Of a DNA stretch of 17,316 nucleotides, positions 1 to 7,492 are shown in pieces. The position numbers were made by a program, and so were the translations under genes. The stretch is from Wenzhouxiangella sp. GTDB lineage: Bacteria > Pseudomonadota > Gammaproteobacteria > Xanthomonadales > Wenzhouxiangellaceae. The notes beneath the pieces were generated by a model that worked only from the letters and a program-made list of their open reading frames with translations, was not told the DNA's origin and made no database searches. Where the stretch lies: the NCBI GenBank assembly GCA_007127425.1, contig SKZJ01000172.1, forward strand, positions 1 to 17,316, given 5' to 3'. Each line of letters starts with the position of its first letter. The first letter of the stretch is position 1.

Positions 1-1
1 C

Positions 2-319
2 AGCCAGGGCGGCATTTTCGCCGGACCTCAAGAGAGTGGTCGCGGACATTACCTCGTTCTTCTGCCCAATACCGACCCGGATGAGGCACTGCAGGTCAGC
101 GAGGACCTGCGCATGGCCGTCGAAGATCTCGGCTACGACAACCCGGTCCCGCCCGGCAGAACCATGACCGCCAGCCTGGGGCTGGCGGTCATGGTGCCGG
201 ACGATCGGGTCGCACAGAGCGCGCTTTTCAGCGCCGCCGATCACGCCCTGGAGCGGTCACAGCGTGGGGGCGGTAACCGGGTTGAAGTCGAAATGATCGA
301 CAGCCGACCCGAAAAGTAA
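2..319 (+). CDS. C-terminal part of a GGDEF-domain protein with degenerate signature (5' end outside window)
   Basis: The reading frame is open from base 2 to a TAA at 317-319, so the start lies upstream. The visible 105 residues are the end of a GGDEF (diguanylate cyclase family) domain: the strand LVLLPNT, then ASLGLAV, which matches the usual SIGVA-type strand, then the closing helix ALFSAADHALERSQRGGGNR, the counterpart of the family's ADxALYxAKxxGxNR. Aligning the strand before LLPNT puts GRGHY (bases 38-52) exactly where GG(D/E)EF belongs. The acidic catalytic and metal residues are therefore missing, and cyclase activity is unlikely. The protein is more likely a c-di-GMP or GTP sensor or a scaffold, but its N-terminal domains cannot be seen. 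It converges with the S9 peptidase gene, with only 14 bases between the stop codons. Confidence 0.8.
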   Translation, partial: SQGGIFAGPQESGRGHYLVLLPNTDPDEALQVSEDLRMAVEDLGYDNPVPPGRTMTASLGLAVMVPDDRVAQSALFSAADHALERSQRGGGNRVEVEMIDSRPEK

Positions 320-326
320 TCGCTAT

Positions 327-360
327 CGCCGTCTCATTGAAACCCGTAGTCGAGACGGTG
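327..360. terminator. Possible hairpin between convergent genes
   Basis: Bases 327-335 pair with 352-360 over nine positions, one of them a G-T wobble, around a 16-base loop. The stem starts 8 bases after the stop of the plus-strand GGDEF gene and covers the last codons of the minus-strand peptidase. Neither side has a T-run, so this is at best a weak or bidirectional terminator. It could also be chance in GC-rich coding DNA. Confidence 0.25.
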
Positions 361-2361
361 TTCGGGCGGATCGCCCCCCTCACCTTTCAGGTAATGATCC
401 ATCCAGCGCATCAGTCGCAGGCTGTAATCCCAGCGTGATGCCGCCCGCTGGTTACCGTGGCCTTCACCCCGGTATAGGACCAGGCGCAGCGGCGGCGGAT
501 CGTCCTGCAGGGTGAGATAGCGATAGAGGATGCGTGACTGTGTCGGGTCGACGCGCGGGTCGGCATCCCCATGCAGGATCAGGATCGGGGTACTGGCCTG
601 GCTGGCGTAGTAGATCGGGCTGGCCTTGCGATACATGTCCCAGTCTTCCCAGGGCCAGGTCAGGTAGTGCACCAGGTAAAGTTCCTGCGGAATGTCGGAA
701 GTGCCCAGCATGGCAATCTTGTCCGAGAGCCCGACGTTCATGACGGCCGCCGCAAAGCGTTCACTGTAGTAGGTCGCACCCCAGGCCGAGGCGTAACCGC
801 CGTAGGAACCGCCGGTGATGCCGACACGATCGGCATCAACCAGGCCGCGTTCGATGAGGTAGTCGACGCCGTCGACCAGGTCATCGAACTCCTCGGCCGC
901 AGGACGTCCCTGTGAAGTCAGCGCAAAGTCCACGCCGCGCCCGGTACTGCCGCGGTAGTTCGGGTAGAACATGAAGTAACCTTCTGCGGCGGCATGGTGG
1001 GCCGGCAGGTTGTAGCTGGTCAGCCAGCCGTTGGAATAATGCGCCTCCGGACCGCCGTGGACCGCGAGGATCAGCGGATAACGCTGTCCCTCGCGATAGT
1101 CCAGCGGCCAGACCAGCAAGCCCTCTATTTGCAGGCCGTCGCGGGCGCTGTAGGTCACCACTTCCTGGCGAGCCAGTTGGCGGTCGGCCAGCCATTCATT
1201 GGATACGGTAAGGCGTTCAGTTGCGCCCTCCCGGAAAGCGTGGATCTCGCGTGGGTGTTCCACGGTCGACGCACCCAGCACGATACGCCCATCGTCGGCG
1301 ACGCTCAGCGCATCGAAGATCAGCCCGTCGCGTTGCTTGAGTTTCTGTTCGTTGGCCCCGTCGGCACCGATGACGCCGAGACGGGCTTCCACCCCTTCGT
1401 AGCTGATGAAAACGATCTCACGATCCGAGCGCCAGTCGATATACCAGACATGACCCGCCAGGTCAGGCAGCAGATTGGTCCATTCGCCGCCTTGACCGCT
1501 GGCTACCATCAGGCGGCCTTCGCGCGTGTCGTGAATGCTCTCGGTGCCGATGAATGCGATGTGCTCGCCGTCCGGGCTCCAGGACCAATCACCGAGTTTG
1601 CCGGGGTTGTCGATGCGGCCGACCTCTTCGCCCTCGAGGTCGAGGATGCGAAGGCGCTGAAACATCAGGGTGTCGTCGACCAACTGACGCGGCGTAACGG
1701 AGACGGCCAGGCGGTCGCCGGCAGGAGACCACTCCACCCGTTGCACCGATCCGTCGATGTCGAGCGGCTCGGCTTCAGCGTCGGGATCATCGACGTCGAC
1801 AAGCCAGATCCGACGCGGTTTCCAGTCTTCTTCGTAGATAATCTGGTCAAACCCCTTGTCGCGCTGCTCCTTGAGTTCCTCGGGATCGGGTTCCTGGGAA
1901 ATCAGCGCCACTCGACCGCCGTCGGGGCTGAAGCTGTAGCCCTGCACACCCGTTCCTACCGTGGCGATCCGACGGGCTTCACCACCGGCGACCGGCAGCT
2001 TGTACAGCGTCGTATGGTCGTCTCCCTTGCGCTGGTCGAGGAACGTGATGGCGGAACTGTCCGGCAACCAGCCGATTGACCGCACGTTGACTTCCCCGCC
2101 GATGAATACACGGCTCTCGCCGCTCGGATCAACGACTCGCAGCTCGCTCCAGGCCGAACCGTCTTCCTGCTTGTCGAGGTCACGCGGGATGACCTGGGTG
2201 TAGGCGATACGTTCTCCATCCGGGCTGACGGCAATCTGGCCGACCTGCTGGAGTCCAGCGATATCCTCCAGGGTCATGCCGTCGGCTGCAGCGACCGGCA
2301 GATAGAACACTGCGGCCAGGAGGGCCAGGCTTCCCGCCCCGTCACGTAACAGTCTGATCAT
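334..2361 (-). CDS. Exported S9-family (prolyl oligopeptidase/acylaminoacyl-peptidase-like) serine peptidase
   Basis: This 675-residue serine peptidase probably acts outside the cytoplasm on short peptides. Residues 1-26 form a signal peptide: a basic start, a hydrophobic stretch and a cleavage-like VAAA-D site. Residues of about 30-390 carry repeated beta-propeller motifs of the kind VSPDGERIAY, FSPDGGRVAL and WSPDGEHIAF (TolB/WD40-like). Residues of about 400-665 form the alpha/beta-hydrolase domain. The nucleophile elbow GGSYGGYA places the catalytic serine at 519, the Asp at 601 in HGDADPRVDP and the His at 635 in GEGHGNQ, so the triad is intact. An AGAGGA-like ribosome site precedes the ATG. 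The gene stands alone, divergent from csiV with 101 bases between the called starts. Endopeptidase, dipeptidyl-peptidase or acylaminoacyl specificity cannot be decided from sequence. Confidence 0.93.
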   Translation of the reverse strand: MIRLLRDGAGSLALLAAVFYLPVAAADGMTLEDIAGLQQVGQIAVSPDGERIAYTQVIPRDLDKQEDGSAWSELRVVDPSGESRVFIGGEVNVRSIGWLPDSSAITFLDQRKGDDHTTLYKLPVAGGEARRIATVGTGVQGYSFSPDGGRVALISQEPDPEELKEQRDKGFDQIIYEEDWKPRRIWLVDVDDPDAEAEPLDIDGSVQRVEWSPAGDRLAVSVTPRQLVDDTLMFQRLRILDLEGEEVGRIDNPGKLGDWSWSPDGEHIAFIGTESIHDTREGRLMVASGQGGEWTNLLPDLAGHVWYIDWRSDREIVFISYEGVEARLGVIGADGANEQKLKQRDGLIFDALSVADDGRIVLGASTVEHPREIHAFREGATERLTVSNEWLADRQLARQEVVTYSARDGLQIEGLLVWPLDYREGQRYPLILAVHGGPEAHYSNGWLTSYNLPAHHAAAEGYFMFYPNYRGSTGRGVDFALTSQGRPAAEEFDDLVDGVDYLIERGLVDADRVGITGGSYGGYASAWGATYYSERFAAAVMNVGLSDKIAMLGTSDIPQELYLVHYLTWPWEDWDMYRKASPIYYASQASTPILILHGDADPRVDPTQSRILYRYLTLQDDPPPLRLVLYRGEGHGNQRAASRWDYSLRLMRWMDHYLKGEGGDPPEHRLDYGFQ

Positions 2362-2462
2362 GTGATCTTCCTCTCATTCTGAAACTGATTGAAGGTCTCG
2401 AAAGATAACAGAACCCCTCCGGCGTGACCATGAGCCATCCGGGTCGGTTAAACTCTCAACCA
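2362..2462. promoter_or_regulatory. Divergent intergenic region, S9 peptidase / csiV
   Basis: These 101 bases separate the start of the minus-strand peptidase gene from the called csiV start and are relatively AT-rich. Promoters for both directions must lie here or just inside the genes. A GATAAC at 2404-2409 resembles a plus-strand -10 box, but no convincing -35 lies at normal spacing. I can support the location but not exact promoter elements. Confidence 0.3.
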
Positions 2463-3314
2463 ATGAAAGCTTACCTGCCCAGAATCCTTTCCTGCATGAC
2501 GTTGCTCATGTTGCCCGTCATGCTCGCCGCCGATGTCGCTACACCGCACTACCGGGTCGAGGTGATTGTATTTACACACGCGGAGGGTCGATCCGACGCG
2601 CGCGACATGCAACAGCTCGACGACTTTTCCGCGCTGACCGATCCGCTCGCCCGGGCCCGCAAGACCACCGAGTCATCGGCAGATGAACTTTCTCGGCAAA
2701 CCGAGCTCGATGCCGTCCTCGAGCTCATTGACACGCTGGACGGGCTGGAGGAAGGCAACCTGATGCCGGAGTTGCCGGTCTGGCCCGAACCGTACCTGGC
2801 CCTCGAGCGGCTGTCGCCGAAGATGGAACGAGCGCTGGCGAGGCTGAACGACAGTTCCGGCCATGACGTACTCTCGTGGCGAGCCTGGCACCAGCCACTG
2901 GAAAGGGGTTCGGCAGGCGAACGCGTTCGAATTCACGATGATGAGCCTGTTGCTGTGGACTGGCTTAAGTTGACTCCCGTGGGCATTCAGCCCGTTTCCG
3001 ATCTCGAACCGACCTTTCACTATCGTCTCGACGGTGGAGTTCGTCTTCGCCAACGCCAGTTCATGCACCTGGAAAGCAACTTGCAGTGGCGCATTGAACA
3101 AGTGGCATCGCCATGGATGAGCCCCCTGGAGTTTCATGACGAGCCGACCGGCGGGTTCCGGGTTCACAGGCTGTCTCAGAGCCGTACCATCCGCCCTGGC
3201 CGACTGGAGTATTTTGATTCCAATTGGCTGGGAATGCTGGTACTGATCGAACCGATCGATCCCCTGGACGGCAGCGATGCCGACCATGAGGATGTCAATG
3301 CCGAAATGGACTGA
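2463..3314 (+). CDS. csiV: CsiV-family cell-envelope protein (peptidoglycan-binding, periplasmic)
   Basis: The 283-residue product matches the CsiV family by its motifs: YRVEVIVF just after the signal peptide, VLSWRAWHQPL at about residue 140, and near the C-terminus an R-x-G-R-LEYFDSNWLGMLV segment like the family's conserved ending. In Vibrio cholerae CsiV is a periplasmic peptidoglycan-binding protein needed for cell shape and works with LpoA and PBP1A; transferring that role here is inference. I chose the ATG at 2463 because it starts a normal signal peptide (MKAYLPRILS, then a Leu/Met-rich core ending near LAADVA). An upstream in-frame GTG at 2424 would add 13 residues before that peptide. 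Neither start has a strong ribosome site. The gene begins a plus-strand set, with the MFS permease 15 bases downstream. Confidence 0.82.
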   Translation: MKAYLPRILSCMTLLMLPVMLAADVATPHYRVEVIVFTHAEGRSDARDMQQLDDFSALTDPLARARKTTESSADELSRQTELDAVLELIDTLDGLEEGNLMPELPVWPEPYLALERLSPKMERALARLNDSSGHDVLSWRAWHQPLERGSAGERVRIHDDEPVAVDWLKLTPVGIQPVSDLEPTFHYRLDGGVRLRQRQFMHLESNLQWRIEQVASPWMSPLEFHDEPTGGFRVHRLSQSRTIRPGRLEYFDSNWLGMLVLIEPIDPLDGSDADHEDVNAEMD

Positions 3315-3329
3315 CCCAGGGGTGACGGA

Positions 3330-4652
3330 GTGAGGGAACATCTGTTCAGCAGCCCCGGCATAGAGCGGGCCTACCAAGTGCTGGTGAATGAGGAAGATGC
3401 CCGCGTCTGCAAGGACATCGATGAAGACGCCTGCCGGGTGGTCCCGGGCAACTTCCTGCTACAGGTTTTTACGCAATTCTTCACCAAGCTCGGCGACGCG
3501 ATCGCCAATCCGAAGACCATCCTGGCGTGGATGCTCAGTGCACTGGGTGCTCCCGGCGTTTTCACGGCTTTCCTGGTGCCGGTCCGGGAGTCCGGCTCAC
3601 TGATTCCGCAACTGCTGATTGCCAGTTACGTTCGACTCCAGGCCATCCGAAAGTGGACCTTCGTGATCGGCTGTGTGCTGCAGGCCTTCGCCGTGTTTGC
3701 CATGGCGGCGGTGGCGGTGACCCTGACCGGCACCGCGGCCGGATTCGCCCTGCTTGGCGCCCTGGTGGTGTTCAGCCTCTCGCGAGGACTTTGCTCGGTC
3801 GCTTCCAAGGATGTGCTGGGCAAGACCGTCCCCAAGACCCGGCGCGGACGCGTCAGCGGCTGGTCGGAGTTCCTGGCCGGCCTGGTGACGATCGGTGTCG
3901 GCGTGCTGCTGCTGCTGGATCTGCGAGATCCCGGCGACATGGGCACCTATCTCATCCTGCTGGCCATTGCCGGGGGGTTGTGGCTGGTCGCGGCCGCCAC
4001 GTACGTGATGATCCGCGAGTATCCCGGTGCGACCGAAGGCGGTGGCAACGCAATCACCGAGGGTATCGGCCGGCTGCGATTGCTGCGCGACGACCCCCCC
4101 TTTCGCAATTTCGTCATCGCCCGATCGCTGCTGCTCTGCTCGGCGTTGAGTGCACCGTTCTTCATCATGCTGGCCCACGAGCACACCGACGGCGCGCTGG
4201 TCGTGCTGGGGCTGTTCGTTGTCGCTGACGGACTGGCCAGCCTGGTGTCGGCCCCGTTCTGGGGCCGGTTCGCCGACGCTTCCAGCCGCCGGGTCATGGT
4301 CTGGGCCGGTGGCGGCGCTGCGCTGACCGGCATCCTGCTGGTCGGGATCGTCAACGGCCTGCCGACCCTGGCCGATACCCAGTGGCTCTACCCATTGTTC
4401 TTCTTCATGCTGGCGGTCACCCATGCCGGCGTCAGGCTGGGTCGAAAGACTTACGTCGTCGATCTGGCCGGTGGCAACAAGCGCACCGACTACGTTGCCG
4501 TGAGCAATACAGTGATCGGTGTGGTGCTGTTGCTGGCCGGCGCCGTTGGCGCGTTGACTACGGTGATGCCGGTCAGCGGTGTCATCCTCATTCTCGCCGG
4601 CATGGGATTGGCCGGTTCCCTGCTCAGCGCCCGATTACCGGAAGTCACCTGA
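3330..4652 (+). CDS. Major facilitator superfamily permease, substrate unknown
   Basis: The 440-residue protein has a hydrophilic N-terminal segment of about 55 residues and then roughly a dozen hydrophobic segments, as in MFS carriers. A charged loop between half-domain helices (KTRRGRVSG, about residue 170) and a second loop after about residue 315 (WGRFADASSRR), the latter resembling the MFS G-x-x-x-D-R-x-G-R-R loop, support the family. I cannot name a substrate. The start is a GTG at 3330 with AGGGG about 7 bases upstream. The gene sits between csiV (15-base gap) and the unknown membrane protein (1-base gap), so the three are probably cotranscribed. A role in envelope metabolism is a guess from position. 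The long cytoplasmic N-terminus, which contains two cysteines, is slightly unusual for an MFS carrier. Confidence 0.85.
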   Translation: MREHLFSSPGIERAYQVLVNEEDARVCKDIDEDACRVVPGNFLLQVFTQFFTKLGDAIANPKTILAWMLSALGAPGVFTAFLVPVRESGSLIPQLLIASYVRLQAIRKWTFVIGCVLQAFAVFAMAAVAVTLTGTAAGFALLGALVVFSLSRGLCSVASKDVLGKTVPKTRRGRVSGWSEFLAGLVTIGVGVLLLLDLRDPGDMGTYLILLAIAGGLWLVAAATYVMIREYPGATEGGGNAITEGIGRLRLLRDDPPFRNFVIARSLLLCSALSAPFFIMLAHEHTDGALVVLGLFVVADGLASLVSAPFWGRFADASSRRVMVWAGGGAALTGILLVGIVNGLPTLADTQWLYPLFFFMLAVTHAGVRLGRKTYVVDLAGGNKRTDYVAVSNTVIGVVLLLAGAVGALTTVMPVSGVILILAGMGLAGSLLSARLPEVT

Positions 4653-4653
4653 T

Positions 4654-5946
4654 ATGCGCCGCAAGCCTCCCCTGCTCAAGATCGTCTTCGTCATCCTGGT
4701 GCTGGCAGCAGTCGCTGTCGCCGCGCTGCACTTCCATATCACCCGGCAAGTCGAGAACGAACTGGTGGCCCTGGCCTCTCAGGTGGCACCGGTCGGAAGC
4801 CTGGAATGGGGCAGCATTCAATTGCACCCGTCCGGGCAGCTTCGCGTACGGGATATCGGCTTCCAGCCGCACATGGTGGCTGGCGAAGTGCGCATCGGCC
4901 AGCTTGCCTTTACCGCCCCCAATCTGATCGAACTGTTGCAGGCCACCCGGGAGTTCGACAATGGCCGCCTGCCGGAGGCGCTGGGCCTGTCGATTCGTTC
5001 CCTGCAGATCCCGATCAGGGATAGCGGCATGGAGCGCCTCGACGTCCCGTTCTCCACCGGGCTCCCGTTCGAGGCGGCCGGGTGCGCCGGTCGCGAGGCC
5101 TTGCGCATTACCGATCTGCCGCACATGGAAGTCTGGAACCTGATGTCCGATATCACGGTGGATTACCGCCTGCTCAACAACGGCGAGCGGATGACCCTGC
5201 GGGTCGGTAGTCACACCCAGTACCTGGCCGGGCTGACCCTCGATGCCCGGCTTCATCTCGGATCGGCGTCACGCGACCTGGACCTGCTGGCTCGGGCCTG
5301 GGCGATGGCCCGCCTTGAAAGCGTGGAGGCGACCTACGTCAACCTGGGTTTGCGCAACCGGCTTGATCGATTCTGTGCCGGCGAGCTCGGTGTGTCCGTG
5401 GACCAGTTCCACGAGCGGCACATCGAAGCCTGGAATGCATCCTGGGGGCAGTACGGCCTGGCACCCTCCGAGGAGATCGTGAACGCCTACAGACAGTTCG
5501 TCTCAGACCCCCAGGACATCGAACTGGAACTGACACCGCAGCAACGGCTGCCACTGACCGCCTTCACCCGGCTCGAGCGCGGAGAACTGCTCGAGCAGCT
5601 CGATCTGTCGCTGCGCGTCAACCAGGGCACGCAGACAGCGGCGACGTTCGATGTCGTTCCCGTGAGAGCCCGGATGATGACCGATGAGACCGCCGAAGAG
5701 ACGGAAGAAGAAAGCGAGCAGGAAGAATCCGTTCGTCGGATCCAGTGGGTGGAGATCCCGATGGCTGAAGTGTCCCGCCATCAAGGCCAGCGCATCCGGA
5801 TCACCACATCCGCCGGAAACCGCGTCAGCGGAGAGCTGACGGAAGTCGACGCCGAGCACCTGCACGTCCGTATCCGCGGCGTTGGGGGATTTTACGTCCG
5901 CCCCTTCTCTCGGGCTCAGGTCACGACAGTCGAGATTCGGCGCTAG
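4654..5946 (+). CDS. Single-pass membrane protein of unknown function with acidic linker and small beta-rich C-terminal domain
   Basis: I do not recognise this 430-residue protein. A basic N-terminus (MRRKPPLLK) and a hydrophobic segment at about residues 8-27 make a membrane anchor or uncleaved signal, leaving the rest probably periplasmic. Residues of about 45-90 (SLEWGSIQLHPSGQLRVRDI) resemble the start of AsmA/YdgA-like envelope proteins, but this is only a pattern resemblance. A strongly acidic Glu-rich linker lies at about 344-360. The last 70 residues alternate like a small five-strand barrel (GQRIRITTSAGNRVSGELTE, then a VRPFSRAQVTTVEI-type ending), reminiscent of Sm/SH3-like folds. 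The ATG at 4654 lies one base after the MFS stop, implying translational coupling. An ATG 75 bases upstream in frame lies inside the MFS gene and would spoil the N-terminal anchor. Confidence 0.8.
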   Translation: MRRKPPLLKIVFVILVLAAVAVAALHFHITRQVENELVALASQVAPVGSLEWGSIQLHPSGQLRVRDIGFQPHMVAGEVRIGQLAFTAPNLIELLQATREFDNGRLPEALGLSIRSLQIPIRDSGMERLDVPFSTGLPFEAAGCAGREALRITDLPHMEVWNLMSDITVDYRLLNNGERMTLRVGSHTQYLAGLTLDARLHLGSASRDLDLLARAWAMARLESVEATYVNLGLRNRLDRFCAGELGVSVDQFHERHIEAWNASWGQYGLAPSEEIVNAYRQFVSDPQDIELELTPQQRLPLTAFTRLERGELLEQLDLSLRVNQGTQTAATFDVVPVRARMMTDETAEETEEESEQEESVRRIQWVEIPMAEVSRHQGQRIRITTSAGNRVSGELTEVDAEHLHVRIRGVGGFYVRPFSRAQVTTVEIRR

Positions 5947-5989
5947 GTGTGACTGGGGACAACCTGCTGAGACTGCACGCCTGGAGCAA

Positions 5990-6334
5990 TCAGCCCGGCG
6001 GCCACTGCATCTGCCGGCCACCCAGCAGGTGCAGGTGAATGTGGCGTACCGACTGGCCCCCGTGTTCGTTGCAGTTGAAGACCAGGCGGTAGCCATCCTC
6101 GTCCAGCCCCTCGTCGGCAGCGATTCGCCGTGCAGTCAGCACCATCCGCCCGACCAGCCCGGCATCGTCGTCTTCGAGCACGTTGAGTGTGGCGATATGA
6201 CGCTTCGGTATCACCAGGACATGCACCGGTGCCTGCGGCTGGATGTCCCGGAATGCCAGGATCTCGTCGTCTTCGAAGACGATATCGGCCGGTATGTCGC
6301 GATCAATGATCTTCAGGAACAAGTCGTCCGACAT
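5990..6334 (-). CDS. hinT: HIT-family purine nucleoside phosphoramidase HinT
   Basis: This 114-residue histidine-triad protein has the normal HinT length. It begins with the family opening (LFLKIIDRDIPADIVFEDDE) and ends with QSVRHIHLHLLGGRQM, which holds the HxHxH triad at residues 98, 100 and 102; His100 is the expected nucleophile. HinT proteins cleave purine nucleoside phosphoramidates and adenylated lysine or amino-acid adenylates in the cytoplasm. A strong AAGGAG-type ribosome site lies about 7 bases before the ATG. The gene follows the SDR-like gene after 68 bases on the same strand, so the two may form a small operon. It converges with the unknown membrane-protein gene with 43 bases between stop codons, and I see no convincing terminator there. 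Confidence 0.95.
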   Translation of the reverse strand: MSDDLFLKIIDRDIPADIVFEDDEILAFRDIQPQAPVHVLVIPKRHIATLNVLEDDDAGLVGRMVLTARRIAADEGLDEDGYRLVFNCNEHGGQSVRHIHLHLLGGRQMQWPPG

Positions 6335-6402
6335 GGCGTACTCCTTACTTGAATGGTTGGTCCGGGTTGCGTCCGCCGATCCAGTTTAGCAAGCACTCCG
6401 CC

Positions 6403-7083
6403 TCAACCACCCGCCCGATCAATGATCTTTTTCGCGGCACGGGCCGGAGACGGCAGGTCCCCCGGCGACTCTGAAGGCCAGGCGGCCGTGCGCAACGGGC
6501 TGAAAAATGGGCCGGGGTCGATTGCCATGAATTGCGGTCCATGCCGCCCCGCTTCCTCTTCAAGAGAACGGACCATCTGCCGACGGCCCGCCTGTGCGAC
6601 ACCGTATGCCGCCCAGTTGGCCGGCTTGTCGAGGCAGTGGTCGTCGTTGACGAACACCACCCTGCCGTCGGCACCACGGGCCAGGAGCGGCATCAGCGCA
6701 ACGCTCAGCAGGAAGGGGCCGGTCAGTCCGGTCTGGATGATCCTGAACCATTCCTCTGCCGGTTGATGCAGCAATGGTCGCAGGGCAACGAACGCAGCAG
6801 CACCGTGTACCAGGACATCGAGACGACCGAACTCACTTTCGATGGTCTCGGCCAGTTTCGCGTGTTCGTCCGGCCCGGCCCCGGTCAGATCCATGGGCAT
6901 CAAGGCCGGTGCCGGCAGCCCATCAGCGACCAGCCGGTCATGAAGCTGGTTCAGGCCGCGAGCATTGCTGTCGAGCGCGACGCAATCCTTGCCGGCCTGC
7001 AGAAGCTGGCGCACCAGCTCCGAGCCCAAAACGCCGGCCGCCCCTGTGATCAGCCACAAAGGCCGGTCAGTTTGCTTATCCAT
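6403..7083 (-). CDS. Short-chain dehydrogenase/reductase-fold protein (YciK-like) lacking most of the catalytic tetrad
   Basis: The 226-residue protein has the SDR Rossmann fold: the dinucleotide motif TGAAGVLG at residues 13-20, D65 in the PMDLTG strand, and PGPF after strand six. Its ANWAAYG segment is close to YciK-type reductases. The catalytic residues are largely gone. The NAG motif reads HGAA (93-96), the serine region reads NDD at 146-148, and YxxxK reads YGVAQ, so Tyr160 is kept but the Lys is Gln164. It probably binds a nucleotide without normal oxidoreductase activity. In Pseudomonas, yciK directly follows the ubiG-mupP pair; here this relative lies about 2.6 kb beyond mupP, across the fmdB-slp pair. 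The ribosome site is weak. Confidence 0.8.
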   Translation of the reverse strand: MDKQTDRPLWLITGAAGVLGSELVRQLLQAGKDCVALDSNARGLNQLHDRLVADGLPAPALMPMDLTGAGPDEHAKLAETIESEFGRLDVLVHGAAAFVALRPLLHQPAEEWFRIIQTGLTGPFLLSVALMPLLARGADGRVVFVNDDHCLDKPANWAAYGVAQAGRRQMVRSLEEEAGRHGPQFMAIDPGPFFSPLRTAAWPSESPGDLPSPARAAKKIIDRAGG

Positions 7084-7139
7084 GAAATCATTATCTCTAG
7101 TGAACGGATGCTGGGTGCGAATTGTCGCAGATCATGTGT

Positions 7140-7172
7140 CATGGCACGAGATCGATGCCATGGCGGTATGAT
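7140..7172 (+). promoter_or_regulatory. Candidate fmdB promoter with inverted repeat over the -35 region
   Basis: In the 118-base divergent gap between the SDR-like gene and fmdB, CATGGCA (7140-7146) and TGCCATG (7156-7162) form a perfect 7-base inverted repeat with a 9-base spacer. A TATGAT at 7167-7172 fits a -10 box, and fmdB starts 29 bases further on. No good -35 is present; the repeat occupies that place, which suits an activator or repressor site. The pairing is seen; the role is inferred. Confidence 0.35.
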
Positions 7173-7201
7173 GATGTCACCGACACGATCAGGGATTCAA
7201 A

Positions 7202-7486
7202 GTGCCATTCTATGAATACATTTGCAGCGAAGAACCCGGTTGCGAGCATTGCCGCGACGCCTTTACCGTGCTGCAAGGCATCAGCGCCGACCCACTGGTC
7301 GCTTGCCCGGCCTGCGGTTCGCCAATCCGGAGGAAAATCTCCGCCCCGAACCTGGTCGGCAGTTCCACCTCGGATCTCAAGCCTTCGAAGATCGAAAAAG
7401 CGGGCTTCACGCAATACCGCAAGATCGGCAAGGGCGTCTACGAAAAATCCGCCGGGAAGGGTCCCGGCATCATCAGCGCGGACTGA
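7202..7486 (+). CDS. FmdB-family zinc-ribbon protein
   Basis: The 94-residue protein opens with MPFYEYIC, the family's MPxYEYxC start, which justifies the GTG start at 7202 with a GGAT-type ribosome site. Cysteine pairs C14/C17 (CEHC) and C35/C38 (CPAC), with an extra C8, form a zinc ribbon. It is followed by the usual VLQGISADPL and RRKISAP segments. Family members are small putative regulatory proteins whose biochemical role is not established; the name comes from the fmd amidase cluster of Methylophilus. In many proteobacteria the gene is near aspS; here its downstream partner is slp, 6 bases away, so the two are probably one transcript. The tail rich in Lys and Gly is probably disordered. 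Confidence 0.88.
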   Translation: MPFYEYICSEEPGCEHCRDAFTVLQGISADPLVACPACGSPIRRKISAPNLVGSSTSDLKPSKIEKAGFTQYRKIGKGVYEKSAGKGPGIISAD

Positions 7487-7492
7487 CTGGTC

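Noticed and set aside
994..2079. Plus-strand open frame of 361 codons opposite the S9 peptidase
   Set aside because: It lies entirely inside the peptidase gene, which has a complete catalytic triad and signal peptide; the antisense product is unlike any family.
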